This document shows, piece after piece, positions 23,934 through 34,850 of a stretch of 64,000 nt of DNA (positions are counted from its first letter, which is position 1; every line of letters begins with the position of its first letter). The stretch lies in contig CM042696.1 of NCBI GenBank assembly GCA_023614405.1, positions 335,101,211 to 335,165,210 of the forward strand. Reading direction: 5' to 3'. The position numbers were made by a program, and so were the translations under genes. The notes under the pieces were generated by a model, which worked only from the letters and a program-made list of their open reading frames with translations, had not been told where the DNA came from and made no database searches. The stretch is from Avena insularis. Taxonomy: Eukaryota; Streptophyta; Magnoliopsida; Poales; Poaceae.

Positions 23934-24653
23934 ATGGCGGATTTGGGGCCCAACCGGTGGTACGGCGGATGGAGCAACGTCGGCGCCGACGTGTTCGACG
24001 AGATGGCTATGCGTATGGACACTACCAGCGCCGTCCAGCTGGCCGCATGCTCCATGGAGTTGAACCTCCGAGTCACCAGCGAAAAAGTTAGCAGATGCCC
24101 CAACGAAATTTGCGGGACATTGGTCTCGTACCGTCAGGTCCACAACCACAAGATTGTGTGCGCGCATGGCCCTTGCAACTGCATGGAGGATGGCTGCATT
24201 TTCGGCACCTCGCCGGTGGCACTCCTCGCCCACCTCTGTGAACCTCACTCGATGAGCGTGCGCAGTTTCCGCTCAAGCAGGTACTCCTCTAAGCCTCTGT
24301 TGGCAACAGGCCTGCGGACAACAGAGATCATCGGATCCGGAGACGATGGTACTGTGTTCACGGTGCGATTTGACACGAGCCAAACGCTACACGATGTATC
24401 TGGCGTATGCATCAGGTCGGCGGCATGCTTGTTGCCGTGGTACATGGTGAAGTTTTGGTCGTCGACTGTGATTGAGGGGAGAAGGATAAAAAATTCCGGG
24501 ATATGCGTGCGAGAGAGCATCGTGTAGCCCGACGGCATCCCGTTCGAAGAGCTGCAGTGGCTCCTGCTAGTGCCGATGTCGCACCTGGTCGCTCGTCAGC
24601 AATCGGTGTTCACCCTGGAATACTGTCTTCGGATTAACATGATTCATGAGTGA
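23934..24653 (+). pseudogene. SINA-like (seven in absentia) gene lacking RING, with premature stop
   Basis: The frame from ATG 23934 gives 197 codons to a TAG at 24525-24527 and then stays open, same frame, to TGA 24651-24653, reading on PDGIPFEELQWLLLVPMSHL. Residues 55-105 carry a SIAH-type zinc finger: C55-x4-C60, H72-x3-C76, C81/C83, C88 and H100-x4-H105, in the order RCPNEICGTL, HNHKIVC, CMEDGCIF, LLAHLCEPH. Downstream DDGTVFTVRFD and the post-stop tail resemble the grass SINA C-terminal domain. Family members are ubiquitin ligases or relatives that bind substrates through this part. Here the N-terminal RING (C/H ligands) is absent and replaced by MADLGPNRWYGG, so no E3 activity is expected. 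Either a SINA-like adaptor with a shortened tail or, more likely, a pseudogene. Start chosen for its GCGATGGCG context. Confidence 0.65.
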
Positions 24654-24659
24654 GATAAA

Positions 24660-26008
24660 CACATCTTAATGTTCGTTGGAGTATTTGAACTGCTAGAAAG
24701 ACTTACTACCTATTCTTAGTAGTTGTTATTAGGAGTATTTTTATGGAGTTCAACTACTGCTAATGTATTTTGTAGTAATACCTATTGTATGTACTGGTAC
24801 TTATCATTTTAGGAGACGTGGTTCCTAGCTTAACGTAGTTCTGAGTATTTTCTATGGAGTTCTTTCTCTGCTAATCCATTTTGCAATAATAACTATGTAC
24901 ATGTGCTTGTTCATATCAACGGATGAAGTGTAGAGTATGGTCTCACTTTACTTTTGAATCGGGCCTAGCTACATCTATTGAATTTCAATGTGTGCATTAT
25001 TAAATGTGTCAATTATTAACTATTGTCTGTGTACTACTAACTCGGTCAGTTTGAAATGCTGCTAAATCTGTCAAGTGCTGTTGAATATGAACTGGGAATC
25101 TGTCAAGTGCTGCTGAATATGAGCAGGGAATTTGTGGATATTTTTTCGGTCATATTCTATACTGCTGAATCTTTTAAATGCTACTGAATTATCAAATGTT
25201 TTGTTGTTACTATTAGTACGTACAATATAATATTTTGTAGAACTAACTGTGATATACGTGTACTTGTTTAGATCAAGTGCAGCAGATTGTCTTGCTTTTC
25301 TTTTGGAACTTGGCATTTTATAGAACTAATAATGATGTACTGCTACTTGTTTAGACCAAGTGCAGTACGTGGTCTTGTTTTTCTTTTGGAACTTGGCATT
25401 TTATAGAACTAATACTGATATACTACTACTTGTTTAGATCAAGTGTAATAGATGGTCTTGCTTTTCTTTTGTAACTTGGCCTTGTCATAAACTCATAATC
25501 TTGACCAGGCTTTGCATTGATGTGAGAAGGAGGCATGCACAGAAAAGCAGACTTGATCGTCAGTTTTGCTTGCTCCAATGATTGAGTGTATTAGGAGAAC
25601 AGGCCAAACTGATAGTGGGCCAAGATTTTTTTAGCTGAAACAAGAACTGATTCTCTCTGTATTGCTATTGAATTTCAAGCAGGAAAGCTACTGAATCTCT
25701 CAAATGTTCTGTCGTTGCTATTACTAAATCATTTGCGCAACTAATACTGATGTACTAGTATTGTATTTCATTGCCTGTATTGCTGCATTGGTCACTTTTG
25801 AAATGCTGTTGAATTGGTCTAAGTGCTCCCGAATATTAACTTCGAATCTATTGATAATTTTTCTACCTTATTCTGTACTGCTGAATTTTGACATGAATAT
25901 CTGCCAAAAAGAATTATCGCTTTTCCCCCGCCCTGGCTAAGGTGTTTGTTTCGAATCCGACAGAGCACATGACAGTGCAATTTTTATTAACCAGGAGAAG
26001 AAATCAAG
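24660..26008. repeat. AT-rich flank with short tandem repeats
   Basis: Two small repeats stand out. A roughly 40-bp unit with CTGTCAAGTGCTG and GAATATGA occurs twice at 25067-25130. A unit of about 83 bp (CTTGTTTAGATCAAGTGCAG, then TTTCTTTTGGAACTTGGC) occurs three times at about 25230-25486. No coding sequence. Confidence 0.7.
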
Positions 26009-26010
26009 TA

Positions 26011-26128
26011 CTCCCTCCAATCCAAATTAATGTTCTTACATTTGTCTAAATTCTGACATATCTAGTCATGTTTTAGTGCTAGATACGTCCGAATCTAGTC
26101 CGAGAACATTAATTTGGATCGGAGGGAG
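26011..26128. mobile_element. Stowaway MITE
   Basis: 118 bp, ends CTCCCTCCAATCC and GGATCGGAGGGAG, TA on both sides (26009-26010, 26129-26130), near-complete foldback. It is almost the same sequence type as the copy at 6099-6221. Confidence 0.9.
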
Positions 26129-26139
26129 TAGCTCATTTG

Positions 26140-27040
26140 TCCCCTCTTTAGCCCAGAACATTTTAATTCATTCTTTTAGGGGTCAGGTACTGCTGACCAC
26201 GGCCCAGCGAAATTTTAGAAAGGAGCCCATGGAGCATAGCCGAGAACATATTAGTTCGGCCTTTTATGGGTTAGCGGACTGCTGAGCACAGCCCAGTGAA
26301 ATTTGAGAATGAAGCCCATGGAGCATATCCCATGGAATATAACCCATGTAGAGCAATAGCCAAACTCTTTTTAATTCGGCCTTTTCGGCATTGCCCCCCT
26401 CCCCCCACCTCTCATAATAAAAAAACTCTGCTTACCCATGTTTTAAGAAAATACCCCATTATGTGGCATTTTATAAATTGAGATGCTAGGAGCGCTGCCA
26501 TTTTATATTTTAAAAGAGATAAACATAGACACACAAAATATTTTAAGAAGACTAATACAAAAATTGTAGTATTAATAAAAGTTTAATGATATTATTTATA
26601 TAAATATCTTTGTTGTAGTTTGCACTCAGTTTATATAATACACAGAAGGCTAATATAGAAGGCTACATCAGGGACCCACAAGCCAGAACATGCCAGAGAG
26701 GCTCACATAAGGGCCCCAGCAGTAAGACCATACACGGCTGCCACGGTGAAAACAACGGACACGACCGAAAAAAAAGTCTATCATACACACGTTGCACTTA
26801 CAGAGAAGCTGACATGTCAGACCCAGCATGCCCAAGCATAGCCCATGAAATTAGCCTATTAGCCCCAAGCATAGCCCAATACCTTTTAATTCAGCCTTTT
26901 CGTGGTCTTGTGGCCACCGACCGTAGCCCATTCAATTTAGGAGTGAGCTCATGGAATATAAGCCATGACGAATAGGGAATCCGCCCCGAGTTAGCCTAGA
27001 ATCTTTTTAATTCGGCCTTTCTAAGCATTTTTTGTACTCT
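26140..27040 (+). repeat. Diverged repeats upstream of the Helitron tandem field
   Basis: A unit containing TTTTTAATTCGGCCTTTTCG and GAGCCCATGGAGCATA recurs about four times (near 26160, 26250, 26370, 26890 and 27010, with gaps), separated by an AT-rich interval at 26470-26640. Probably the body of the Helitron-like element that ends at 28544; its 5' end was not found. Confidence 0.55.
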
Positions 27041-27239
27041 GAGGCTGATATCTGGGACCCAAAAAATAGTCTAACATACAAACGTTTCTTTCAAATAGAG
27101 GTTGTTAGCTGGGACCCAGCATAGACACGTTTCCTGCACAGAGATGGTTGACATCTGGGACCCAACAAGTTTCCAAGGTCAAAACAGCGGACATGGCCAA
27201 AAAAAGTCCATCATACGCACGTTTCATTTATAGAGAGGC

Positions 27240-28225
27240 TGATATGTGGGACCCAGCAGCGACCTTATACAGATGCTGCATCGAGCAATGTTGCCAGTTC
27301 GAAATAGGGAGGCATGACCGAGAAAAAAGTTCAGCATGTACATGTTTCTTTTAATAAGAGGCTGGAATGGGGGACCCAGCAGCGCTACCTTATAGAGATG
27401 CTGCATCGAGCAACGTAGCTAGTTCGAAACAGGGAGGCGCGAGCAAGAAAAAAGTTCAGCATGTACACGTTTCTTTTTACTAAGAGGCTGAAATGGGGGA
27501 CCCAGCAGCGTGAGCAAACGACCGATTCGTCGAGCAACGCTATCTAGTTCGGAACAGGGTAGCTCTAGAGAAGAACCATCATACCCACGATTCTTCTAAT
27601 GTGAGGCTGACATAAGGGACCCACCAGCCTGAATAAACGGCTGATGCAGCGAGCAACACTATCAAGTTCGGAACACGAAGGCGCGATAGAGGGTAAAAAG
27701 TCCATCATACACACGTTTCTTCAAATGAGAGGATGACATGTGGGACCCAGCAGCGTGATTAAACGGTAGATGCATCGAACAACACTATCAAGTTCAGAAT
27801 AGGATAGTGCAAGCCAAGGAAAAATCCATCATATACACGTTTGTTCTAATGAGAGAATGACATGTGGGGCTCAGGAGGTTGGTTAAACCGTAGATGCGTC
27901 GAGCAGCGCTATCAACTCGGAACGGGATAGCACCAGCGAAGGAAAAAATTCCATCATACACATGTTTCTTCTAATGAGAGGATGACATGTGGGTCCCACG
28001 AGGTTGATTAGACAGTAGATGCATCGAGCAGCACTATCAACTTCGAAACAGGGTAGAGCGAGCGAAGGAAAAAAATTCCATCATACACACGATCCTTCTA
28101 ATGAGAGGCTGACATGTGGAACCTAGCAGCCTGACTAAACGGCAGACGCCTCGAGCAACGTTATCAAGTTCAAATCAGGGAGGCGTGACCGAAAAGTATG
28201 GTCCGCTAGAGACACTGACGTCTGG
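27240..28225 (+). repeat. Tandem array of about 125-bp units
   Basis: GGGACCCAGCAG-type phrases (variable) lie at about 27248, 27372, 27497, 27616, 27742, 27866, 27991, 28118 and 28224, so eight or so units of roughly 118-127 bp. Each has a GCATCGAGCAACG-like part, a TATCAAGTTCGGAACAGGG-like part, and AAAAAGTCCATCATACACAC before a GAGAGGCTGACATGTGGGAC end. Units are diverged, not homogenised. The array is directly followed by a Helitron 3' terminus. Confidence 0.8.
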
Positions 28226-28544
28226 GACCTACACGCCTCAAAAGACTTCGGCGAGTCAACATCGCGTGAGGAAATGAAATTCTTGCTTCTGCCACGCGCC
28301 AGCCGAGCTTCCTCCATGTTTTTAGCAGATCCGTCATAGTAGAGGGCCGCGAAACCGGAAAAAAAGTGTTCCATCGGCCACGGCCGAGCCAAGAATTTCA
28401 TCGTGGAAGGCGCGCCTTCTACGACGACCGTCGGGCCAATTCGTTGCGGAAGGAAACTTTTCTTGTAGTGTATCTATAGACACTATGATGACTAGATATA
28501 CTTTCAAAGATGATGCCCGCGCATTGCGCGGGCCACTTTGCTAG
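28135..28544 (+). mobile_element. Helitron 3' terminus
   Basis: The last bases hold a perfect 8-bp stem, GCCCGCGC (28515-28522) and GCGCGGGC (28526-28533), with a 3-nt loop. Then come seven bases and CTAG (28541-28544), and a T follows. A GC-rich hairpin a few bases before CTRR is the defining 3' end of Helitrons, which insert between A and T. The 5' TC end was not located, so element length and captured content are unknown. Confidence 0.65.
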
Positions 28545-29445
28545 TTATTTGAACAACAACTTACTCTCACAATACTAGAACCAAATAAAAATTTATTGGA
28601 ATAAATCTTGATGGCTTAGTCTTTGATGTAGATGTAAACATAATAACACCTTATTTTTTTATCGATGAACATCATCACCAAATTATTTTGCTGGCTTCTT
28701 GTGCCATTGTATTTCATATATTGAGTTGCTTTGTATGATACTTCATGCTAACAAATCCAGTATCTAATACCAAAGAATTCCATTGGTTTAATGAGCAAAC
28801 AATTACTCATAATATGTATATCTTGCATATACCTGAGCTGGACAATCCAGTCCTTTAATTTCTGCCAATTACATTTATACATTCTCTTTCAATGTTTTCC
28901 TCTTTTTCAAAAGAATCTACCAATATCAATAGTGACACCAATCATATGGTACTTGTTCCAAGTGTATTAGTAAAACACTAATACTCTCAAACTTATACTT
29001 TGAAGTGGATCAGAATCATCACATGATTCATGTTCTTCTAGATTCTACTTTTAGTGATCCTTTAGTATAGTTCATAAGGATGAATATTTGTATAACTTTA
29101 CATCCAAACCAATGTATACTATAAGAATACCTATACCTCTTATCCATCCTAACATGACAATTTTCATGATTAAACTACTATAGTTCATAAGGATGAATAT
29201 TTGTATAACTTTACATCCAAATCTATTGGGTGATAGGTACACCCAGCGTCACCATCATTCACAAATGCTCATCTAATATGAGAATCTGTTTCTGACTAAA
29301 TTATACTTTATCATATTGCAATCAAGCAGTGTTTCAGATATCAGAATATCTTTTACACAAGATGATTTATGAAACAAATCTTTCTGCTCCAAGATAACCT
29401 TGATACTAAAACTTTCTTTCTAATATCAAGTGTCATGGAGTAAAG
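28545..29445 (-). mobile_element. Probable copia remnant, left part
   Basis: AT-rich sequence without clear ORFs. The 45-bp phrase with ATAGTTCATAAGGATGAATA occurs twice (29068 and 29180). If the copia LTR at 50660-50928 and this stretch belong together, they flank the Tat element that landed between them; this is inferred from position only. Confidence 0.35.
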
Positions 29446-30807
29446 TGTTGGCGATATGCTTTCCGGGTATCCTCACCGTACCTCGCTGCCCAGGGTAGCC
29501 CACTTTGCGTTAGAGCTATGCTCCATGGGTGACCTAGTTAGAGAGAAGAGACAGAGTCCAGTCCGGCTATGGGAAGGCCCAGAAGAATTACCAACATAGG
29601 TATGTTTAGTTACTTGTAGTCCAAGATGTACTTTGTAGACAACTCTATATCGTAGCCGGATAAGATATCTCATGTAACCCTGGACCAGATATCTATATAA
29701 GTTGTGTTAGGGACCAGCCTTTAGGGCACCCACAATAATCCACAATCTCAACTCGCACAGGTCAAACCCTTGTAACCCATATTTTGGCTCTGCCGTATTA
29801 CTGGATTGTTAGCAGGAGTAGGATCCATCCACCGTCGGCATATTCGAACCTGGATAAACTTGTGTGCTCGCCGTCCTGAAACAACGTAAGACTCACACCC
29901 CTTGATGAGGATATCCCTATAGTTACACCTACCCCAATTGCTAATGAAGATGTTCCCATTGCAAAGAAGGATCAATCCAATGAGATAAGGATTGGACCAA
30001 TCACAAGAGCTCGTGCTAAGCTACTAGAACAACAGGTGAACTTGTTTCTTAATGAACCTGGTGTTTTATTTAATAAGAATTTTATACTACCTAAGTCTTT
30101 GAATTATTGCATGATCAGGTACTTAGGAGAAGAAGGCGTAGCACGGAGTGAGGAGCTAATGGAACAAGGCGTGTTGACCAATGAAGAATGCGCGAGGGAG
30201 GATAGGGAGGAAGCGCAATAAGTTGTCCAAGACGAAGATCATCAAGAGGAGGAAGCTCTCTGCCCCCCGTTCTCTGCCACGGCAGAGAAAGCAACTAGAA
30301 CTCTGCCACGACAGAGCCAGTTGGCCGAGCCACTTTGTGGCCGGTTTGTATCCAGGTTGGGTGGAACCAGCTCGGGTTCCCCTTAGGCTACCACCCCCTG
30401 AACTCATAAATAGATGGGGGCACCGTAGATTAGGGTTTTAGACCATGTTAAAATATTTTGGAGTTGTTTCTTTCATAGAACCTCTAGAATTACCCTATGT
30501 TCGAATTACCAACTATAATTGAGTGTGATCTGTTGTTCCATTGGGAATTAGTAGATTGCATACTACCGTTCGTGGTCACGGCTGCGTGCGCAAGAGTGTG
30601 GTGTTGTGAATATCCTACAAGGTTCGAGATCTGTTTTATTGGCATCGGGGTTCGAGCGGGAGAGATCATAGCTACGCACTAGTTATCTATCATCCACCAT
30701 ATCATCGACAAGAGCTTGCTGAGAAGATCGGGCCACCCCATATCACCCCTATCTTCCATACTCCTCGAGGGCCCCCTCATGGCGTACTTGTCCTCAATCC
30801 GATGATA
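29446..30807 (+). repeat. 5' LTR of the Tat-like element, with an insertion
   Basis: Starts TGTTGGCGATATGC and ends CAATCCGATGATA. It pairs with the 3' LTR at 48890-49401 (512 bp) after removal of the foreign segment 29903-30750. Landmarks in both are GTAGTCCAAGATGTACTTTG, GGGACCAGCCTTTAGGGCAC and AGGAGTAGGATCCATCCACC. Many substitutions separate the two LTRs, so the insertion is old. Confidence 0.85.
29903..30750 (+). mobile_element. Foreign gypsy fragment inserted in the 5' LTR
   Basis: CACCCCT occurs at 29896-29902 and again at 30744-30750, and the LTR resumes right after the second copy. The first part is an open frame (29907-30221) reading GPITRARAKLLEQQVNLFL and ending in REEAQ, which looks like the C-terminal tail of another gypsy polyprotein. 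The rest is non-coding, with ATAAATAGATGGGGG near 30408 that resembles an LTR promoter. It carries neither complete LTR nor inverted ends. Confidence 0.65.
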
Positions 30808-30808
30808 G

Positions 30809-30827
30809 TTGGCGCCCACCGTGGGGC
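30809..30827 (+). promoter_or_regulatory. Primer-binding site of the Tat-like element
   Basis: TTGGCGCCCACCGTGGGGC lies one base after the LTR end. This motif is the common primer-site sequence of grass Tat-type gypsy elements. Confidence 0.75.
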
Positions 30828-30981
30828 AAGTGAGCTTTGGATCTGGATTCCGAGTGGAATCTGCAAGAATCCGAATCAGTGAGACAATCACTGTCGGTCA
30901 CATCCTCTATGCTAGCGATGTCCCTCTCGTTCTCCTCGACGAGACCTTGGTTCCGACTAGAGGGACATGACTAGCTACCAC

Positions 30982-32110
30982 TACAAGAAATGAGTTGACT
31001 AGTAACCTTTTCTTAACGACCCTGAGTTTTTTGGTCATAGATTTATGACCATTTCAAACCAACTGGTCGTAAGCCATTTGGGAGGGTACAAACCCTGAAA
31101 AACTATGACTTTTTTGTCAGGAAGGTTATAGCTTGCTTACACCAGTTAGTCATAAGATAGACATCACTAGTCCATGATCTTAATTTTAGGCGACTACAAC
31201 CAATTTAAATAGTCGTGGATGCTATTCATGATTACTTAAGAAAGACCGTTGGCGACCTCACCAGGTTGATCTAGATGTCGTGTTATGTGTCAAGTTTTAC
31301 TGACGTGTCTACATATGTGTCATATCATGTGTCAATTTAAGTTTACATGTCATGTCCATATTGCATTGATTTGCTCACTACCAATTATACTCCTATCCAA
31401 TGACATGTAGGACCTACTTGCCATGTTGGATTTGACCTGTTGACCATGAGGGACATTTTCAATGACATGTAGGACCCACTAGGTGTAGAATGACAAGGCC
31501 CCTGACTGAACTACAGTCCGAACTGATGACCATCAGTTGGTATTCCTCGAGGAACGATAAGGACTGAACAAATTACACAAAAAAGAGGGTGCTAGGGGAA
31601 TCGAACTTACGACCTTTGGCGGTCGGTATTCCTCCCAGTCTCTCTACCACCAACATCATCTTGTATCGATAGTAGTACCACATCCTCTTAATCATCAAGC
31701 AACCCAATTAACCTACGCATGTCTCCAACTTGCGACTACTTGGGTTGCTTGCTGGGCTGGCCTTCGGCCGATAGTAGCGTGCGAGCGCACATTCCTTGCT
31801 GGGCCGGCCCATTTGCGTCGCCGGTTCGCCCGCCCAGCAATCTCCACCTTTTTTTATTTATTCTTTTTTGAATTCTTTTGTATCTTTTTATTCATAATTC
31901 TAAATTGATTCAAACAAAATTTAAAGAACTTCTTATATTTTAGAGAATATTTTTATGACATTATTGAACACTTTTACTTTCAAGAAAAATACAAGGACAT
32001 ATTTTCATATAAAACCTTAATAGGTATTAATAGAGAATTTGAATCATGATTTTGACAATAGGGGTTTGAAATTGAAAATTTTCATCTAGGGTTTGAAATT
32101 TAAATTTTAC
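30982..32110. other. Left arm of the CACTA element
   Basis: Sub-terminal TGACC/GGTCA repeats, then anonymous sequence. Around 31590-31660 the minus strand has a weak tRNA-like box B (AAGTTCGATTCCC) and a GGTGGTAGAG stretch, but no foldable tRNA. No ORF. Confidence 0.5.
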
Positions 32111-32118
32111 AATTGAAA

Positions 32119-33960
32119 CATCATATTGTGAGTCTAAAAATGATTTTTTTCAAAAATTCATGAGCATTAGATAATGTACTTGTAGTTTAAATCGGACCCA
32201 CTTCCTTCCGATTTGGTAGGAATTTGTCTTTTTGCCAGGGATGGACGGAAAGGTTTTAGATACCCTAGTTGGGACATTGTCCATGTAACATGGTCTACTG
32301 TTTTTGAAAAATAGGGTGGTACCATTTTGAAACTATCATTTTGTGGTTGCTTCACAAAACGCCCTGTTTTTAGTATTTCGAAAATGGAAAATGCTTTTTC
32401 CGTGCGATGAAATGGAATTCCTCCTGCAACATTGTTCGTCATCCCAAGATACACGTGTGTGCACAATATGGGCACATTATCACAAACTATGCCGCGATTC
32501 AGGCCATAACATTGGTCTTTTGACCTGAAAGCCATGAAACCTCGAACATGATAGGTTATTTCTTAGAAGGTTTTTTGAGATATCTACAATATAACAAGAT
32601 TGGTATTTTCCTTGCAACTATGTCACATAACATGACACCACGTGAAGGATTTACCTTGATTGGACCGTTTTTGAATTTCTTGTGCCCGTTTCAAAATTTT
32701 CTTATTTCAAACTATGGTAAAACGGAAGGCATGAAGATAGGGGATGAGGCTCGCTAAGCTTGTAGTGTATCTCTAATAAAACAACATATTGTGAGTATAA
32801 AAATGATTTTTTCAAAAAATTGTGATCATTAGATAATGTACTTGTAGTTCAAATCGGACCCACTTCCTATCGATTTGGCAGGGATTTGTCTTTTTCGCGA
32901 GGGGTGATGGATAGGTTTTAGATACCCTAGTTGGGAAATTGTCCATGTAACATTGTCTAGTATTTTTTTTAAATAGGGTGGTACCATTTTGAAACTATCA
33001 TTTTGTGGTTGCTTCACAAAATGCCCTGTTTTTCATACACGGAAAATGGAAAATGTTTTTTCCGTGCGATGAAATGGAAAACTTCCTCCTGCAACATTGT
33101 TCGCCATACCAAGATACACGTGTGTGCACAATATGGGCACATTATCACAAACTATGCCGCAATTCAGGCCATAACATTGGTCTTTTGACCTAAAAGCCAT
33201 GAAACCTCGAACATGATAGGTCATTTCTTCGAAGGTTTTTTTGAGATATCTACAATATACCAAGTTTGGTATTTTTGCTTACAACTTTGTCACATAACAT
33301 GACACCACACGAAGGATTTACCTTGTTTGGACCATTTTTGAATTTCTTGTGCCCGTTTCAAAATTTTCTTATTTCAAACTATGGTCAAAACAGCGGGCAT
33401 GAAGATAGGGGATGAGCCTCGCAAAACTTGCATTGTATCTCTGATAAAACAACATATTTTGAGTCTAAAAATGATTTTTGCAAAAAATCATGAGCGTTAT
33501 ATAATGTACATGTAGTTCAAATCAGACCCACTTCCTACCGATTTGGTAAGAATTTGTCTTTTTTGCTAGGGGTGGACGGAAAGGTTTTAGATACCCTAGT
33601 AGGAACATTGGCCATTTAACATGGTATAGTATTTTTTAAATAGGGTGGTACCATTTTGAAACTATCATTTTGTGGTTGCTTCACAAAACGCCCTATTTTT
33701 GGTACTCAGAAAATGGAAAATGCTTTTTTCGTGCGACAAAATGGAAAACATCCTCCTGCAATATTGTTCGCCATCCCAAGATACACGTGTGTGCACAATA
33801 TGTGTACATTATCATAAACTATGTGACGATTATGACAATAACATTGGTCGTTTGACCTAAAAGCCAGAAAACTTCATACTCGATAGCTCTTTTCGTGAGC
33901 ACTTTTTTAAAGTATTTGAAATATTGCAAGTTTGTTATTTTACATGGATACTAGATCTTA
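32119..33960 (+). repeat. Three tandem 0.67-kb repeats inside the CACTA element
   Basis: Units begin near 32119, 32783 and 33453 with CATATTGTGAGTCTAAAAAT or a variant. Each contains ACCCACTTCCT, ATAGGGTGGTACCATTTTG, TGTGGTTGCTTCACAAAA, AAGATACACGTGTGTGCACA and ACATTGGTC. The third diverges after about 33860 and lacks the tail of the others. Short ORFs shared by the units (for example the MVASQNALFLV frame, 61-62 codons) are conserved because the DNA repeats, and I do not call them genes. Confidence 0.85.
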
Positions 33961-34189
33961 TAAAATGATGCAATGCGAAGTTTTTTCGTTTTTTGATTTC
34001 TTTTGATGTACTTATGCCAGTTTCAAGACGCAGTGATAGAGCCAGCCAATCACAATAGAGAATCACACTGTCCACGGATCATCCCACCAAAGCAGATCTC
34101 GGCCATTCAGATGACATCCATCCAACGCTCCCCTTTCAGAAAATATCTCGCGCCTCCCAATCCTGTTCACTTTGGAATGACCGAAATGC

Positions 34190-34850
34190 CCTAGTTCCAA
34201 TAGCCTTGCACCGTAGAAGTGCTAAGGGGTATTTCCGTAACATCCCTTCCCCAAAACCTAGTCCCCCACGCCCTTCTCACCTCCTCCCATACCGCGCCGC
34301 CATAGCCTCCCATTCTCACTCGACGACCTCCCTCAAAAAAAGAAACCCTAGTCCCCGACTCCCCTCGCACCTCATCCCAGACCCCGCCGCCACAGCCTCC
34401 CTCTCTCTACTCCTCGCCGCCCCTTCTCCCCATTGTAGAAGTGCTCTTCATCACCGCACCATTGCTCGATCTAGCTTCCCTCTCACACCTCACCGCAGCC
34501 ACCTCCCTCCATCCCTCCTCGCGTATGAACGTTGAACCCTAGCCCGTCGAATGGGTTGCTCACCGGAGCACGCGTGCATCATAGCCACGATGTGCGGTGC
34601 TCCGTCGAGCTCGTCGGTTTGCGTGCTTGCCGAGGGAGGCCTCTACATGGGAGATCTGGCACTCTCATACCGGGCCTCATCCTCCACGCCTCCGCCCCCG
34701 TGCGTGCGTCCCTGGCCCTCGATCCAGAGTCCCACGCCGGCGTCCCTCTCTTACGCCCGTCGATGGTCTAGACATGGAAGATCTATGGCTCCAGTTGACG
34801 ATTTGAGGGTGGCAGCATGATCTGTGCAGGTTCTTACTATTTTTTGCCCA
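34190..34850 (+). other. GC-rich, leader-like segment in the CACTA element
   Basis: A sharp change from AT-rich to C/T-rich sequence. A block of about 90 bp ending CCGCCATAGCCTCCC or CCGCCACAGCCTCCC is duplicated (about 34252-34310 and 34343-34402). Overlapping ORFs (34206-34535, 34551-34820) have low-complexity Ser/Pro/Arg composition. This looks like the 5' end of a transcribed unit, either the element's own gene or a captured host leader. No domain is recognised. Confidence 0.45.

Noticed and set aside
31585..31660. A tRNA gene on the minus strand
   Set aside because: The T-arm stem does not pair and no anticodon arm can be formed.
32167..33860. Repeated 61-76-codon ORFs in the CACTA tandem units
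   Set aside because: Shared only because the DNA units repeat; the frames differ in start and end among units and show no domain.
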